From: Asterella californica | Lineage: Eukaryota > Streptophyta > Marchantiopsida > Marchantiales > Aytoniaceae | Length of the DNA: 64,000 nucleotides | NCBI GenBank assembly: GCA_036924285.1 | Contig: JAYKYS010000001.1 | Location: forward strand, 13,541,501-13,605,500 | Direction of reading: 5' to 3' | Part shown: positions 51,001 to 61,475 of the stretch, in pieces | Position numbering within the stretch: the stretch's first letter is position 1 | Layout: the number at the start of each line of letters is the position of its first letter | The notes under the pieces: generated by a model | Databases searched by the model: none | Told to the model about the DNA's origin: nothing | Seen by the model: the letters and a program-made list of their open reading frames with translations, nothing else | Position numbers and translations under genes: made by a program

Positions 51001-53102
51001 AGACAGTACTCCTAGAAACATCTGCGTTTGATTTTAATTTACCTGTAACAGGAAGACCCTCCGGATGGCCGAAAAACAGTTTATCAATTTTCGCTAGGCA
51101 CTCCTCCTCGACTTCTTTGGGTGCTGGAGGGCCATGAGGAAAATAAAACTGCATGTACACGAACAGCTGCTTCAGCCGATTATACCATTTCGAATAAACA
51201 CTGCCGTACGTTGGTGTACAAGATACGCTGGGAGCAGCATACAAAAAATACTGAAAGTAAGCGGTCCTCCGACAAGCTGGCAGCACCCATCGACCAATCC
51301 GTCACGTTCGAAACAAACTCATGGACCGCTGCATCCATATCTGTCATTAAACCTGGTCCATAAGCGCGAACCTCTGAGATAAACAAGGATTCCGGGTTGC
51401 AATACCTGTGGAATGATTTCTTTCACAGGTTCACTGGTCTTCTTTAAGGGAGACCCTGCTGACGTTGGTCCAGATCCTGTGCGCTTCATGGGTGATTTTG
51501 GTGACAGAGGCGAACCAGCAGTGCTTCTGGGCGACAATGGAGGAGTATTTCCAGCAGGAAACAAGGATGGTAGCAACGATGCAGATGCTCCAGCACTCCC
51601 ATTGCTGGGGCCCCCAGGAACCGCCAACGTTACTCCTGCCTTGACATCTTCTACAAGTGATAAAACCTGCAAGTAATATTCCATCAGCTTTAAGGTGTGA
51701 AGAAAGGCATAAGTCTTGTCACTGTAATCACATGTTTTTCTCTTTTGTTCCTTTGTATTTCGTGAAACCGCACTGCGACGAGTTGTCATTTAGTGGGATC
51801 TGATTTGGCCGACGATGAATGGCTGCGTGTTCCCTGTAACAAAACTAACAAGGAAAGCTCACTGAAGTCCGAGAGTCGATACACGTGATCATCTGTGTAC
51901 GCCATTATAAATCTTCCTCAAAGTTTCTCAAAGCAGCCAAACACATTCACTCGCAAGCAGAGGCAATCTAGCGACAACCATAAGCGGCCGACTGAACAGA
52001 GAGAAAAATTAATAAATGACAACGTAGACCACACAGCAGTTCTCAGAATTCTGACACAACCCCAACATGTTCATTTGACCGAGTCCTCAACAGCGTTTAA
52101 ATTCATTTGACGGTTGCACTGCCAGGCTAATACACGTAGGAAACGATGGTATTAAGAAGGGGAGTGGCCGGACACCACACTGGCCGAAATCCCGCGTGCA
52201 CGCACACCCCATTCTGGAGCTCATTTATTCCCCGAGACTATACGACGAAACCCAGTTAAGACCTCACGACGGACCAATTTCGCGGCTAGTTTGATACGGT
52301 TATTTCAAAGGATCAACTTCCACATCTCAGAAACGATGAACACATATCATCCCTGAAGATTATCCAACATTACAGCTTCAGCTCGATCATCACTTTGCGC
52401 AGAGAGTTTTTGCTCCATGCTCCTTAGACCCTACCAGTTTCCTACCGATTCATACGTGCTTGCTTAAGTACACCGGCCCACCCTTCCCACGTATTAACTA
52501 GAAAGAACGCTCTAATTACCAGCAAAAGAATGAAGATATTTACCTAAAACGCACACCTAGCTGAAGAACAAAGGATAGAAAGTTCCCGCACAAGATCCAA
52601 TGATGGACTCTCCCAGAGTAATCAACAGCTACCCAGCTGGAGACCACTAATGCACGCAATGCTCCCAGTAAAGGGAGCCCACGAAGGATTACGACTAGAC
52701 CCGAAGCTACTCTGTCGGATATTCTTCACCTAAGGCGAATACCATCCAATCCGTCAACATCTCAATAAGCTCACACTAATCGACACCGCTCGTGAAGCAG
52801 GATCTAAAGTGCCGGCAGAGTGCATAACGGACTTCGAATAAGACCCTCCGAGTCACACGTTTTCCGACAAATTTGTCAAAGCCCGTTGCCACCACACGCA
52901 TCAAGGACCTGGGGAAGGGGAAACTGAGAGAAGTGAAGGGCCTCACCAAACGCTGAGATTCGGGAAGAGAAAGCCACTGAGAGAAAAGATCGTCCAGTCG
53001 CAGCTTGCATAGAAGAGGCTTAGAAGCCGGCAACGGAAGGTCGTTGAGCTGGAGAAGGTCTGGGTCAAGTATCCCAACTTCCACGGCCATACTGGCGTCC
53101 AT
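48076..53102 (-). CDS. PP2A regulatory subunit B'' (EF-hand type), complete, 12 exons
   Basis: Exons in transcript order: 53102-52947, 51666-51406, 51148-51043, 50885-50786, 50506-50401, 50253-50163, 50022-49881, 49736-49589, 49392-49283, 49024-48868, 48543-48418, 48216-48076. They sum to 1644 nt (547 residues plus stop TGA), all junctions GT-AG and in frame. Seen: an N-terminus [13 protein letters not shown] and [14 protein letters not shown] (about 39-52); a Ser/Pro-rich linker (about 64-135) with repeated SP sites; [52 protein letters not shown] (from about 321); a first EF loop [32 protein letters not shown]; a second canonical EF loop [12 protein letters not shown] (about 412-423); [20 protein letters not shown]; and a WDESLEAPF end. 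These define the plant B'' family, which gives PP2A a calcium-responsive targeting subunit. In Arabidopsis B'' proteins bind HMG-CoA reductase. The start was chosen by family length; an in-frame ATG 49 codons upstream (53249) is an alternative. No damage was seen. Confidence 0.95.
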
Positions 53103-53810
53103 GTTCCCCCTGTTCCACTCAGCAAAACAAACCCACCTAATTCCTCCCGTTTTCCCGCACTTTGTTCGCTCCCGCTCCAAGGAGCAGCCTGCGTCCAACC
53201 GGATCTTGCAGTACTTCCCTTTGGACCCTGCTCCCTTATTCTGATTCAAGTCTATCCTTCTGTACTAACTAAAGCTCCTACTGCTGCACTACACCTAAAC
53301 TGCTCTATACCACACCATGTCTGGGTCTATAATCTACCAAAGGGTGGTGGAAGACGATAATCTGCAACAGTGAAGTACTGCGATGCCAAAGATATCTGTC
53401 CGTTCTTGGTTCTACGCTAGTCCTGCCTGTACTTCTGTCTGTCTCCTCGTCCTCTCTCTAGGCCCAGGAGACCGAGTTATTCCAATGGCAACCTTTTCCT
53501 CGAAAAATGGTCATGAGAGAGCATGCTGCTGCCTTCCTCCTCCTGTCTGTCGAGCTTTCTTCCTCCATCGCCACACGCTTGACTACATCCTTCCCTGTCC
53601 TCCGTCCTACTCCTTCCACCATTTCCTTTCGTTCCCTTCTTCACTCTGCTGCTTCTGCTGAGAGCTTCTAATCTCCCCACAACAAACAAACCCTAGAATG
53701 ATCCACTACCCTCCCCCTTCCCCCTTTCCTTTCTCTCCTCCTCTCCCACTCCCGTCACTCCCTTCGTCTCGTAGAGTCGTAGCGCACTACCGCGATTATG
53801 CTCTAAGTAT
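53103..53810 (-). promoter_or_regulatory. GA-rich (sense) 5' UTR and promoter region of the B'' gene
   Basis: The 700 bp upstream of the start is pyrimidine-rich on the plus strand, mirroring the upstream region of the B55 gene. It contains the 14-mer cccactcccgtcac at 53745-53758, also present at 27460-27473 upstream of B55. No confident TATA box was identified in the B'' sense. Confidence 0.45.
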
Positions 53811-53812
53811 TC

Positions 53813-54100
53813 CTATTTATAAACCCTAATTCCGTCTCCACTGACATAATTCATCCCGAACGACTCGTTGTACCTCCTGATCCTCCTTGTCTTCTCTGAG
53901 TGACGTGAGAGGGCATTATCGTAACGTCCAAGCCCTTTCACGGTATTTTCAGCAAGTTCGAACGAATCCCTGGAAAGATTGACACGTAGGGGGCCTTTCG
54001 AGGACCTGGCGCAGTAAAATGCGCCGGGACCAACAAGCTCAGGATCTAATTTGAAAGTTTTGAACAGTTCCACCAAAGCGTGACCGGTCATAAACCTCAT
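53813..54100 (-). CDS. Unrecognised 95-residue open frame upstream of B''
   Basis: A minus-strand frame of 95 residues begins MRFMTGHALVELFKTF and has a basic middle (HSEKTRRIRRYNE). It has no signal peptide, membrane segment or domain that I recognise. It could be an exon of an unknown gene, a fragment of an old element or chance. It lies at the border between the GC-balanced B'' region and the AT-rich repeats. Confidence 0.2.
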   Translation of the reverse strand: MRFMTGHALVELFKTFKLDPELVGPGAFYCARSSKGPLRVNLSRDSFELAENTVKGLGRYDNALSRHSEKTRRIRRYNESFGMNYVSGDGIRVYK

Positions 54101-54639
54101 CCCCGGTCAACATGTGACCATCCCGTTGTGCAAGTCTAACCTCTATGACTCCCTGCCGCAATCCGCATATCTTCTCCTCTGCCGAGATCAAACCTGTACG
54201 ACGAACCACCCGATTTTCTTGCGCAAGTGGACGTGCTCAGTTAAAGGACCAGTAAAGTCCTCTTTCTTGATCCATTTTACCTTTCGTAGGGCTGTACATC
54301 CTCAAACGGCTGTCAATCAGTATGAACTTTGCGGGGCCACCATTCTTTCTACCCCATGGAAAAATAATTACAGAAAAGTGATAAAAGTTACTCAATTGTA
54401 CTTTCCATGGTTCCAAGTAGACAAATGATTAATTTTCTATACATCCAACACATGCATCCACATATTCTTTGTCTAACAATATGTGAACCCACTTTCAACT
54501 TACCAAAAACAAAAGTTTATCCACTTGGTAAACTTGATTACACACGGTTACACAAAACCTATAAGTAACTCATGCAGAAAGAAAATGTGTTTGCTATAAA
54601 GACTTGTGTCTCTCACGAGTATAAATATTTTTAATTTTT

Positions 54640-54745
54640 AAGTTTAATTTATAGTCTAACCTTTCCAAGAAGAAGGATTAAGACATAAATTAAAGTTTTT
54701 TGTATATTTTTTTTTGAACTTGGAAGAAGTGAATATGCAAAGAAG
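54640..54745 (+). repeat. Double-hairpin repeat, partial copy E
   Basis: Hairpin 1 is seen as 'tttaatttatagtctaacc' against 'gaaggattaagacataaatt'. A decayed hairpin 2 tail 'cttggaagaagtgaatatgc' follows. Only the 3' part of the unit is present. It directly precedes copy F. Confidence 0.65.
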
Positions 54746-54759
54746 ACTGATAAAAGAAT

Positions 54760-55095
54760 GAATAATGCATGCTCGATGAACTTCTGAGAACTGCATTAGC
54801 TGTTATCGGAGAAGTGTATAAGTGTTAAAGTGATGAAAACTGTTAAAATAGTTCATAAACATTAACTGTTAGTCTATGCCTGAAAACACGAGAATATCGA
54901 GATATTAACCATAATGCATGAGAAGACTTTCGTGCTGCTAAAAGTACAAGTCAAGGAACTTGAAATCATTTATACATTAATTTACTATGAGTTTAATCTA
55001 TTACCTAACCCTTCTTATCAAAAGGGTGGTAATAAATTGAGCCTTTGCATATTTACCTCTTCCATTTTTCGATGGAAGAGATGAATATTGCACGG
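54760..55095 (+). repeat. Double-hairpin repeat, copy F (full length)
   Basis: This copy best defines the unit. It starts 'gcatgctcgatgaacttctg'. Next come 'aaacattaactgttagtcta' and 'tgcctgaaaacacgaga', a 'gctgctaaaagtacaagtc' block, hairpin 1 (about 54991-55040) and hairpin 2 with 9-bp arms ctcttccat at 55057-55065 and 55072-55080. It ends 'gatgaatattgca'. The length is about 335 bp and no frame is open across it. Confidence 0.75.
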
Positions 55096-55099
55096 GTGA

Positions 55100-56255
55100 C
55101 TCGCTTTATGAAACCGTAAGTAAAGATTACTAAGATCTTCTCGTATAAAGAACTTATTATCAAACGAATGAAAGTAATTTTTCCAGAACAAGATAAGAAC
55201 AAGATAAGATTCAATTATTAACTAATATGAGGGAAGGGACATAGAACAATATGGTACATTAATCTTTTCTCTCGACAAACTTCGATCAAGAAGAATATGC
55301 ATCCCAAGCGCACAACCAGAACAATGTGAAGAAGACAAGCGGAAGCACAGAAAAATATTTACTTTGTAAGTGGCTATGGTGTCACAAAAATAAGTGTGTG
55401 TGTCTCCGTGATAGAGAGCTTATCACTATGATTAAAGAGAAGTACACACATATTATAAATGATGTCAAATTTGAACACTTAAATTTACTTAGTGTGTTTG
55501 TTTTCTTCTTATGTTTTTCTTTCATATCTACATACACTTGACCAGTATTCTTTTTTCAGTATATCCTTCGGTGTTTTTTCTAGTTTTTAGTTCGACACAA
55601 AAGAGATAAAAATGTTATTTTCATCTCTCTTCTCTGATCTATGTACACTTGATCAGAAAAGAAACGAAGAAGTTGTAAGTGCAGTACATGTATCAGTGAC
55701 GATAAAATCATCTGTAGAGAACGAATGAAAAAATTTCATATTTTTCTATGCATTTACGCATAGACATATATTATTGTTGGTTCTAGTAATTTCACTAAAA
55801 GATAAAAATGGAAAAATAGATAAATTTTCATCCATCGGTTGATCAAAATGTGAAGTGACGTTAGATGAAACGACACGCAATCGCTACTAAAATTGTTTAT
55901 ACGTAAAACGTTAACTCACATGCTCTCCATCAAAGACTTTGGAGTTTCTATGCGATCCATGTTTCATGTGTTGTGTCTTTTCTATTTTTCAAGAATGTAT
56001 CACAGCCCAAACGTTTGTCTTTCTCAAGAAGACTTTCACCTCGATAACGTTGGAACCAAATATCAAAATAAAAGTCTTTCTATCCTTACTATTGTGCATA
56101 TGACAAATGAATACCTAGTTAGCATGTGCACAATCAACAAGTTGAGGCATAACATGATTACTTCTCATCTTTATGAATCCATAACTTTGTGATTAGTGCT
56201 CAAACAAAGCAAACAAAATGCTCATGAGAAACTTACAATGAGTTTTATCACTCCA
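55100..56255. other. AT-rich intergenic DNA
   Basis: No recognised gene. The right end probably contains further degraded integrase of the adjacent gypsy element, but no motif is secure. Confidence 0.3.
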
Positions 56256-56262
56256 TATAATG

Positions 56263-57570
56263 CTACCAAGTATCTAAGAACAATCGAGAAGTCGTGAACG
56301 TTGTTGCGATATCCAAGGTCGGGGTAACCTTTGCTAGTTTGCTAAACTGGTCAACTATCACAAAAATTGTGTTGTATCCGTTTGAGTCAGACAGAGACGT
56401 GGGTAAGTCCATGTTGATGTTTTTCCAATGTTTGGCTATAATCGATAAAGGATGAAGCAACCCATGTTTTTTTGCATAAGACATTCGGTTTGTCTTACAT
56501 ATTACGCGTGTTTTCACAAAGTGAACAATGTCATCTTTCATGTGAGGATAGTAAAACCTTTTAGCTATCACTACTCAAGTGGATTTTTTCTCTTTATGGT
56601 CTAATAAAAATGCATCGCGACACTCTTTATGCAACTTAGTCATAAGTTTTCTTTGTCCCACATAAACTCGACTTTGTTTGAACATGAGTAATCTATGTCT
56701 CAACTGCATGTTCTGCAACTTCACTCGTCGCTTGAGTTGTTTCATGTACTCCTTTGCTTGGTCATCACCCGTGTAACCTTCACGTATTCGTCTCTCCAAG
56801 ACTGAATCCTTAAGATACATAGCTCGCAAAATATGTGTCGATGATGAAAGATATTTCTCCTTCCGACTCAAGACGTCATGAACCACATTGTCTTTTTCTA
56901 CTTTTTGGATTAATTCCACATTCATGAGCACCAAGATATCATGTCACCGTAGTTGCTTAGCATCACCTGATCTTGTGTTTCAAAGTATTTGAGCGAAAAA
57001 TTACCGGTGTATATTTGGATTTTATGAAGTCACAAGTAATGTCGTCATTTCCTCAAGCAATGGACCATCACAAACAATTCTTTCTCGTGTGTCAATCATT
57101 GACTCTCCGTCTTAGATAACTTATTACTTTTGTATGCTATAAGTTTTCTATCATACACCAACACTTCGTCAATCGCATAGTCACTCGCGTCTGTGTACAC
57201 CTCGAATGGTTTGTCAAACTCCAGCAGCTTCAAAACTGATACCTTTGACAAAATAAGGTTTGATCGTTCAGAATGCATCATCTTTGTTCAATCTGTTAGC
57301 GGCTTTGTGGTCTTTGAAAACACCTTCACATATTTACGATAGAACTACGCTAGATCTAAGAATTGCCGCATCCCTTCATTGTAGTCGGAGGTTCTCAAGT
57401 CATAATCACGCCCACCTTCTACATATCCGGACCGACTCCTTCTGCACTTATGTCACGTCTCAAGAAGTTAATGCGTTCCAAATCAAACTCACTCTTGTCA
57501 ATGTTGACAAATAGCTTATGCTCCTACGGCTTCGTCAACATCACCTTTAGCTACTCCGCATTGTCATGGT
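56263..57570 (-). pseudogene. Ty3/gypsy pol remnant (reverse transcriptase C-end, RNase H, integrase)
   Basis: On the minus strand the RT connection region reads LFVNIDKSEFDLERINFL, then ISAEGVGPDM, then EPPTTMKG (about 57360-57530). RNase H follows with DKPFEVYTDASDYAIDEVLV (57096-57281). Next come a linker and the zinc-binding region (56575-56934) with MTKLHKECRDAFLLDH, then integrase with FVKTRVICKTNR and YNTIFVIVDQFSKLAKVTP (56263-56571), where the first catalytic Asp survives. Stops occur between blocks. The RT palm with its YxDD motif and the protease are absent. Order and family are clear; activity is lost. Confidence 0.82.
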
Positions 57571-57574
57571 GAGA

Positions 57575-59000
57575 GTTTTATGAGAAGGGCGGAACCTTCT
57601 AGCTGTGATACGATCATGAAGATTGTGATACGTCTATCTAAGAAGACGATGGCCTTCTAGATGTGGTTGTTTACTCAAGAGATAGGCTTCAGGTTGTAAC
57701 GTGGCGCTATAAACACTCACACAGGTCTGTTGGGTCCTCTTATATGTTCATAAAGCAAAAATCAGGACTAACTAGTAATAAAGTCAGACGGTGAACTTTA
57801 TCACTCAAGAATAGAAAACATACGATGACTTAGACTTCAAAACTTCTCCTACATGTAAATGAAGTCCTACTGAACACACATACGAACTTTCAGCTTGAGA
57901 TCAAATCTGAGCACTGAGATGTGGGTAAAAATATTAAGAGTAAGAAAATTATGACAATTTCTGATACCGAGATAACTACTTTGACATAGAACATAGAACT
58001 GGTTCGATAACTTTCGATGAATCTTACAAGATTTGGAGTCTACAGCACGTTGAACATCCCTAATTTGACTTGCTGGTCGTATACAGTTCTCCAGATCGCG
58101 AGCGTTGAAGTTGCTGCTCTAGATTGAGAGCTTTTCAGACCCCATCTGTTTCAGAGGCCGTCCTGGATTACTCACTCACTCAAATGACATGAAACTTTTT
58201 AGACAGTCGTAGCCCTGCTGACAGTGAACGCAACCACAAAGGTTTGAAGCGATTATCTCAATTCTGCTGCAATTGACACCCAAAATCTCCAAAATCACCA
58301 ATTGTGTTGCTATTCCGGCCCAATCTGAATTTCAATTTGGCATAACTCCTTCTTTATTGCTCCAAATCGATCAAAACTTTCACTCGCAGTGACTGTCACA
58401 ACAAGCTCTATCCCTCTGTTTTCTCAGATTTTTCAATGTCCCTATCAAAAGCTCGAACTCTCTTTAATACCTCTGCTTCTAAGTTTAGAGTTTCATAAAA
58501 GATAAGAATGAACCAATGGGAGTTCATAGCTCCACTTCCCTGTCCTTTTGTGCCTCAATCCACGTGGTAACTTAATTGCACGCATAGGTTATCACGTCAA
58601 GCCTCTAAAGTGCCAGCGTAAATCTCAAACTTCTTGCAAAGATATGTAAAAATGACACGTAACCCTGAAAGATAACTGTAACAAGCTAGAAAGCATGCAT
58701 GGGCAACATGTAAGTACAACCCATGAGCTTAACTCTATTAACATGATAAACCTAAGTTATGTATTTTGAACATCATAGATAGGTATGAAGTGACTTGCAC
58801 AAGCATACGAATGCTTGAACAAGATAAATAACATACTATCAACCTAATAGGACTCAAAATATATAACATAATGGGGTTGACACCACATGCAAAGGTCTCA
58901 AACATATGCATAAAAGACTAGAAATAATATTGAGCTAACTTCTAGAACTACTAAACTCAAGTGTCGGAATAGAAGTGTAACATGTAGCCGCCAAGTAACG
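57575..59000. other. Non-coding stretch between gypsy blocks, possible LTR
   Basis: No coding motif. Position between two minus-strand pol blocks suggests LTR or UTR sequence. I could not pair it with a second copy in the window. Confidence 0.3.
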
Positions 59001-59099
59001 TGACAACATTCATCAGCGCGATGAGACTAACTCCTGACAGAGAGGTGAATTATTTACTATGTGAAATGATTCACATCACGACATCCACCCCCTCTAAAC

Positions 59100-61475
59100 T
59101 TGCACATCCTCCGGCATGTGCCAATTTCTTCATTCTTCTATATGTTCTTCATCATCATCACTCTCATCCGCCTCAGCCTCTTCAGTAGCCAAGGCGTCTT
59201 CGTCTCTTGTTATCCTCTGCTCTGACTCCAAAAAACTGAATAACTCTACTGATCCTCTACATCTTTTGAACAGTTTCACACGTTTGCCAATCACAAATAG
59301 CTTCAAAGGAGTACCATCTAGCTCCTATAAACTATAAGTGGCATTTCATAAACATCTAGCACAACATAAGACCCGAACCATATTCGAGAGAACTTATGAA
59401 GTGTCGAATGATGATTCTACAATGTGCTATCATACACTAGAATCGAATCACCAACACGTATTGACTTTGATCGTAGTTGGTGAGTCTTGTCAAAACGTTC
59501 CTTGTTTCTGACTCAAGTCACCTTCAGCTTCTCTTCAGCAAGATCCTCCTCCCTCCACTCTAACTGCTTGGTTCATAAAGCAATGAGTGAAGTACGATCT
59601 ATGTCATCTTCCCACGGTAACATAGCCCACATAGGAAAGTCCTCCTCATCAAGCATGATTGGTTTTTGTCCCAACATAAGCTCAACCGGCATATAGCTAG
59701 TAGTGATACAGTGTGTAGTTCTATCAGCTCATAAAGCAAATGGAAGTAGTCTCGGTCATTCTCTAGGTCTATCATCACATGCTTTCACTAAAGCGTGAAC
59801 AATAGAAGGGTGTCATCGTTCACTCTTATCAATGTCTTTTGGATTCTTGGCAGTAGTAAGTCTAAGCTTTACTCCATAATAGCAAAGAACTCCTTCACTT
59901 CTATGTCTCTCAACTCGTCCCTATCTGCTCGTAATCCTCCAACATATCCATAACGACAGATGATATCTTCAAGCACAAACTTACATATGTTCTCTGTAGT
60001 CTTCGTTCGTAATGCTCGTCTCTTCACATAGTTGGAGAGATCTTCTGGAGCCAACACCAAGTAGCACATCTCTCATAGTCCCGGCGGCATCATCACAAGA
60101 TCAAGGACCCACTGAAAATGGATACTAGGTGGATAGGTAGGTACAACCCCATCTCTGTAACGGACCTTAAAATAAAATTGGCAGTGTAGACAAGACCAAA
60201 CAAAATCCACCATGTCTTGATACAAACCCTTCCATCAGTATCGCTCATCTTCGTGTAAGTAGCCCAGACTCCACAATGTCAAGCCCACAAGATGTCATGA
60301 AACTCCTTTCAGCTTTGTCGGTTGATCATCCACCACTCTAGCAAGCATTCCATCATCTTCGTTTCCATAGACAACTTTCACGTAGAAGACAACTGTACGC
60401 TTTTTGTTTGATCTCCTTGAACTCTGCATCACTCCATCCTTCTCGTCTGCATAATGAACTCAGATAGAATCCAATATCGTGGAACTTTTCCATGTAGAAT
60501 TCCTCGTTGAATGGTAGTGGTTCCAAGTATGTAGTCTGTTGACCAACTTGGCACCAAACGTCTCTCTTTTCTTCATTCTCGACTTTTGCAAACATCTCTT
60601 CCTCATTTGTATAACGAGCCCTAGATAAAATATCTGCAACTGGATTATCATTCCCTGCTATATGCTTTAGCTCGGGGTTTAGACTCCGAATATAAGCAAT
60701 CCATCGTAGCATTGCTATGCCTGGTGTATTGCAATTTGCTATCATACCTAGCAAAGATAAACAATCTGTTTCTAAAACCACACGAGCTCCAGTAAAAAAC
60801 TCTCGATCTATCTTCATAGTAGTAACTGCTCTCCACAACTCACGCTTCACTTGAGGATAGTTACGTTACCTGTTTGTTAAGATTCGAGCTCCAAATCTGG
60901 AAACAAACCGTACACCATCTGCATCTTCTTGACCAACTGGCCATCCAATCGTCTTTAGACTCGTGTCAAGAGTCAGTATCGCAGGTCTCTCACTCTCGTA
61001 GTTAAGTCTCCTTAATACATGTAGAGACTTCAGAATCTCTTTCAACTGCTCCATCGTCTCGTGATGTACTTGTCGCCAAGTAAACCTCCCCTTTCTCAAA
61101 AGTGTATATAGAAGCTCGGCAATGTGTGCATAATGAGGAATACTCACACGAAAAAATACACAAGCTTCCAAGAATCGTCGAACCTCAGTGATGTTGGTAC
61201 AGTCTGCAATCCTTGCTATAGCATCTACCTTCTCTAGATTCGGTCACCTCCCAAAAATACCACATAAATGACCCACCACCACAATCTCTGACATTCCAAA
61301 ACGAGATTTGATACTTGATAGAGTGAGGTATACCTCTTCCAAACGCACCAGAATCTTTCTCACATCTCGAATGTGGTATGCAACGAACTTTCTGCAACCA
61401 TCAGCAGTCGGTAAGGAGCTTTGGATGATGATTCTGACCCTTGCAAGACCTCGACCTTGTGGTCCACCACTCACC
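59100..61475 (-). pseudogene. Gypsy pol remnant, divergent lineage with late-RT, RNase H and integrase
   Basis: Minus-strand order: RT thumb (61185-61474) with DVRKILVRLEEVYLTLSSIK and EIVVVGHLCG; connection FFRVSIPHYAHIAELLYTLL (60866-61171); RNase H with ARVVLETDCLSLLGMIANC and LKHIAGNDNPVADILSR (60353-60850); integrase core with LAPEDLSNYVKRRALRTKTT and YGYVGGLRADRDE (59869-60069); integrase C-terminal MPVELMLGQKPIML and WTKQLEWREEDLAEEK with RFDKTH (about 59480-59710); and an acidic tail with DESDDDEEHIEE. This lineage resembles gypsy elements also common in fungi and oomycetes. It is split into several frames and the RT palm is missing. Confidence 0.8.

Noticed and set aside
54114..54428. 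104-codon plus-strand frame upstream of B''
   Set aside because: No motif recognised, overlapped by the promoter-side region of B'', and no splice or homology support.
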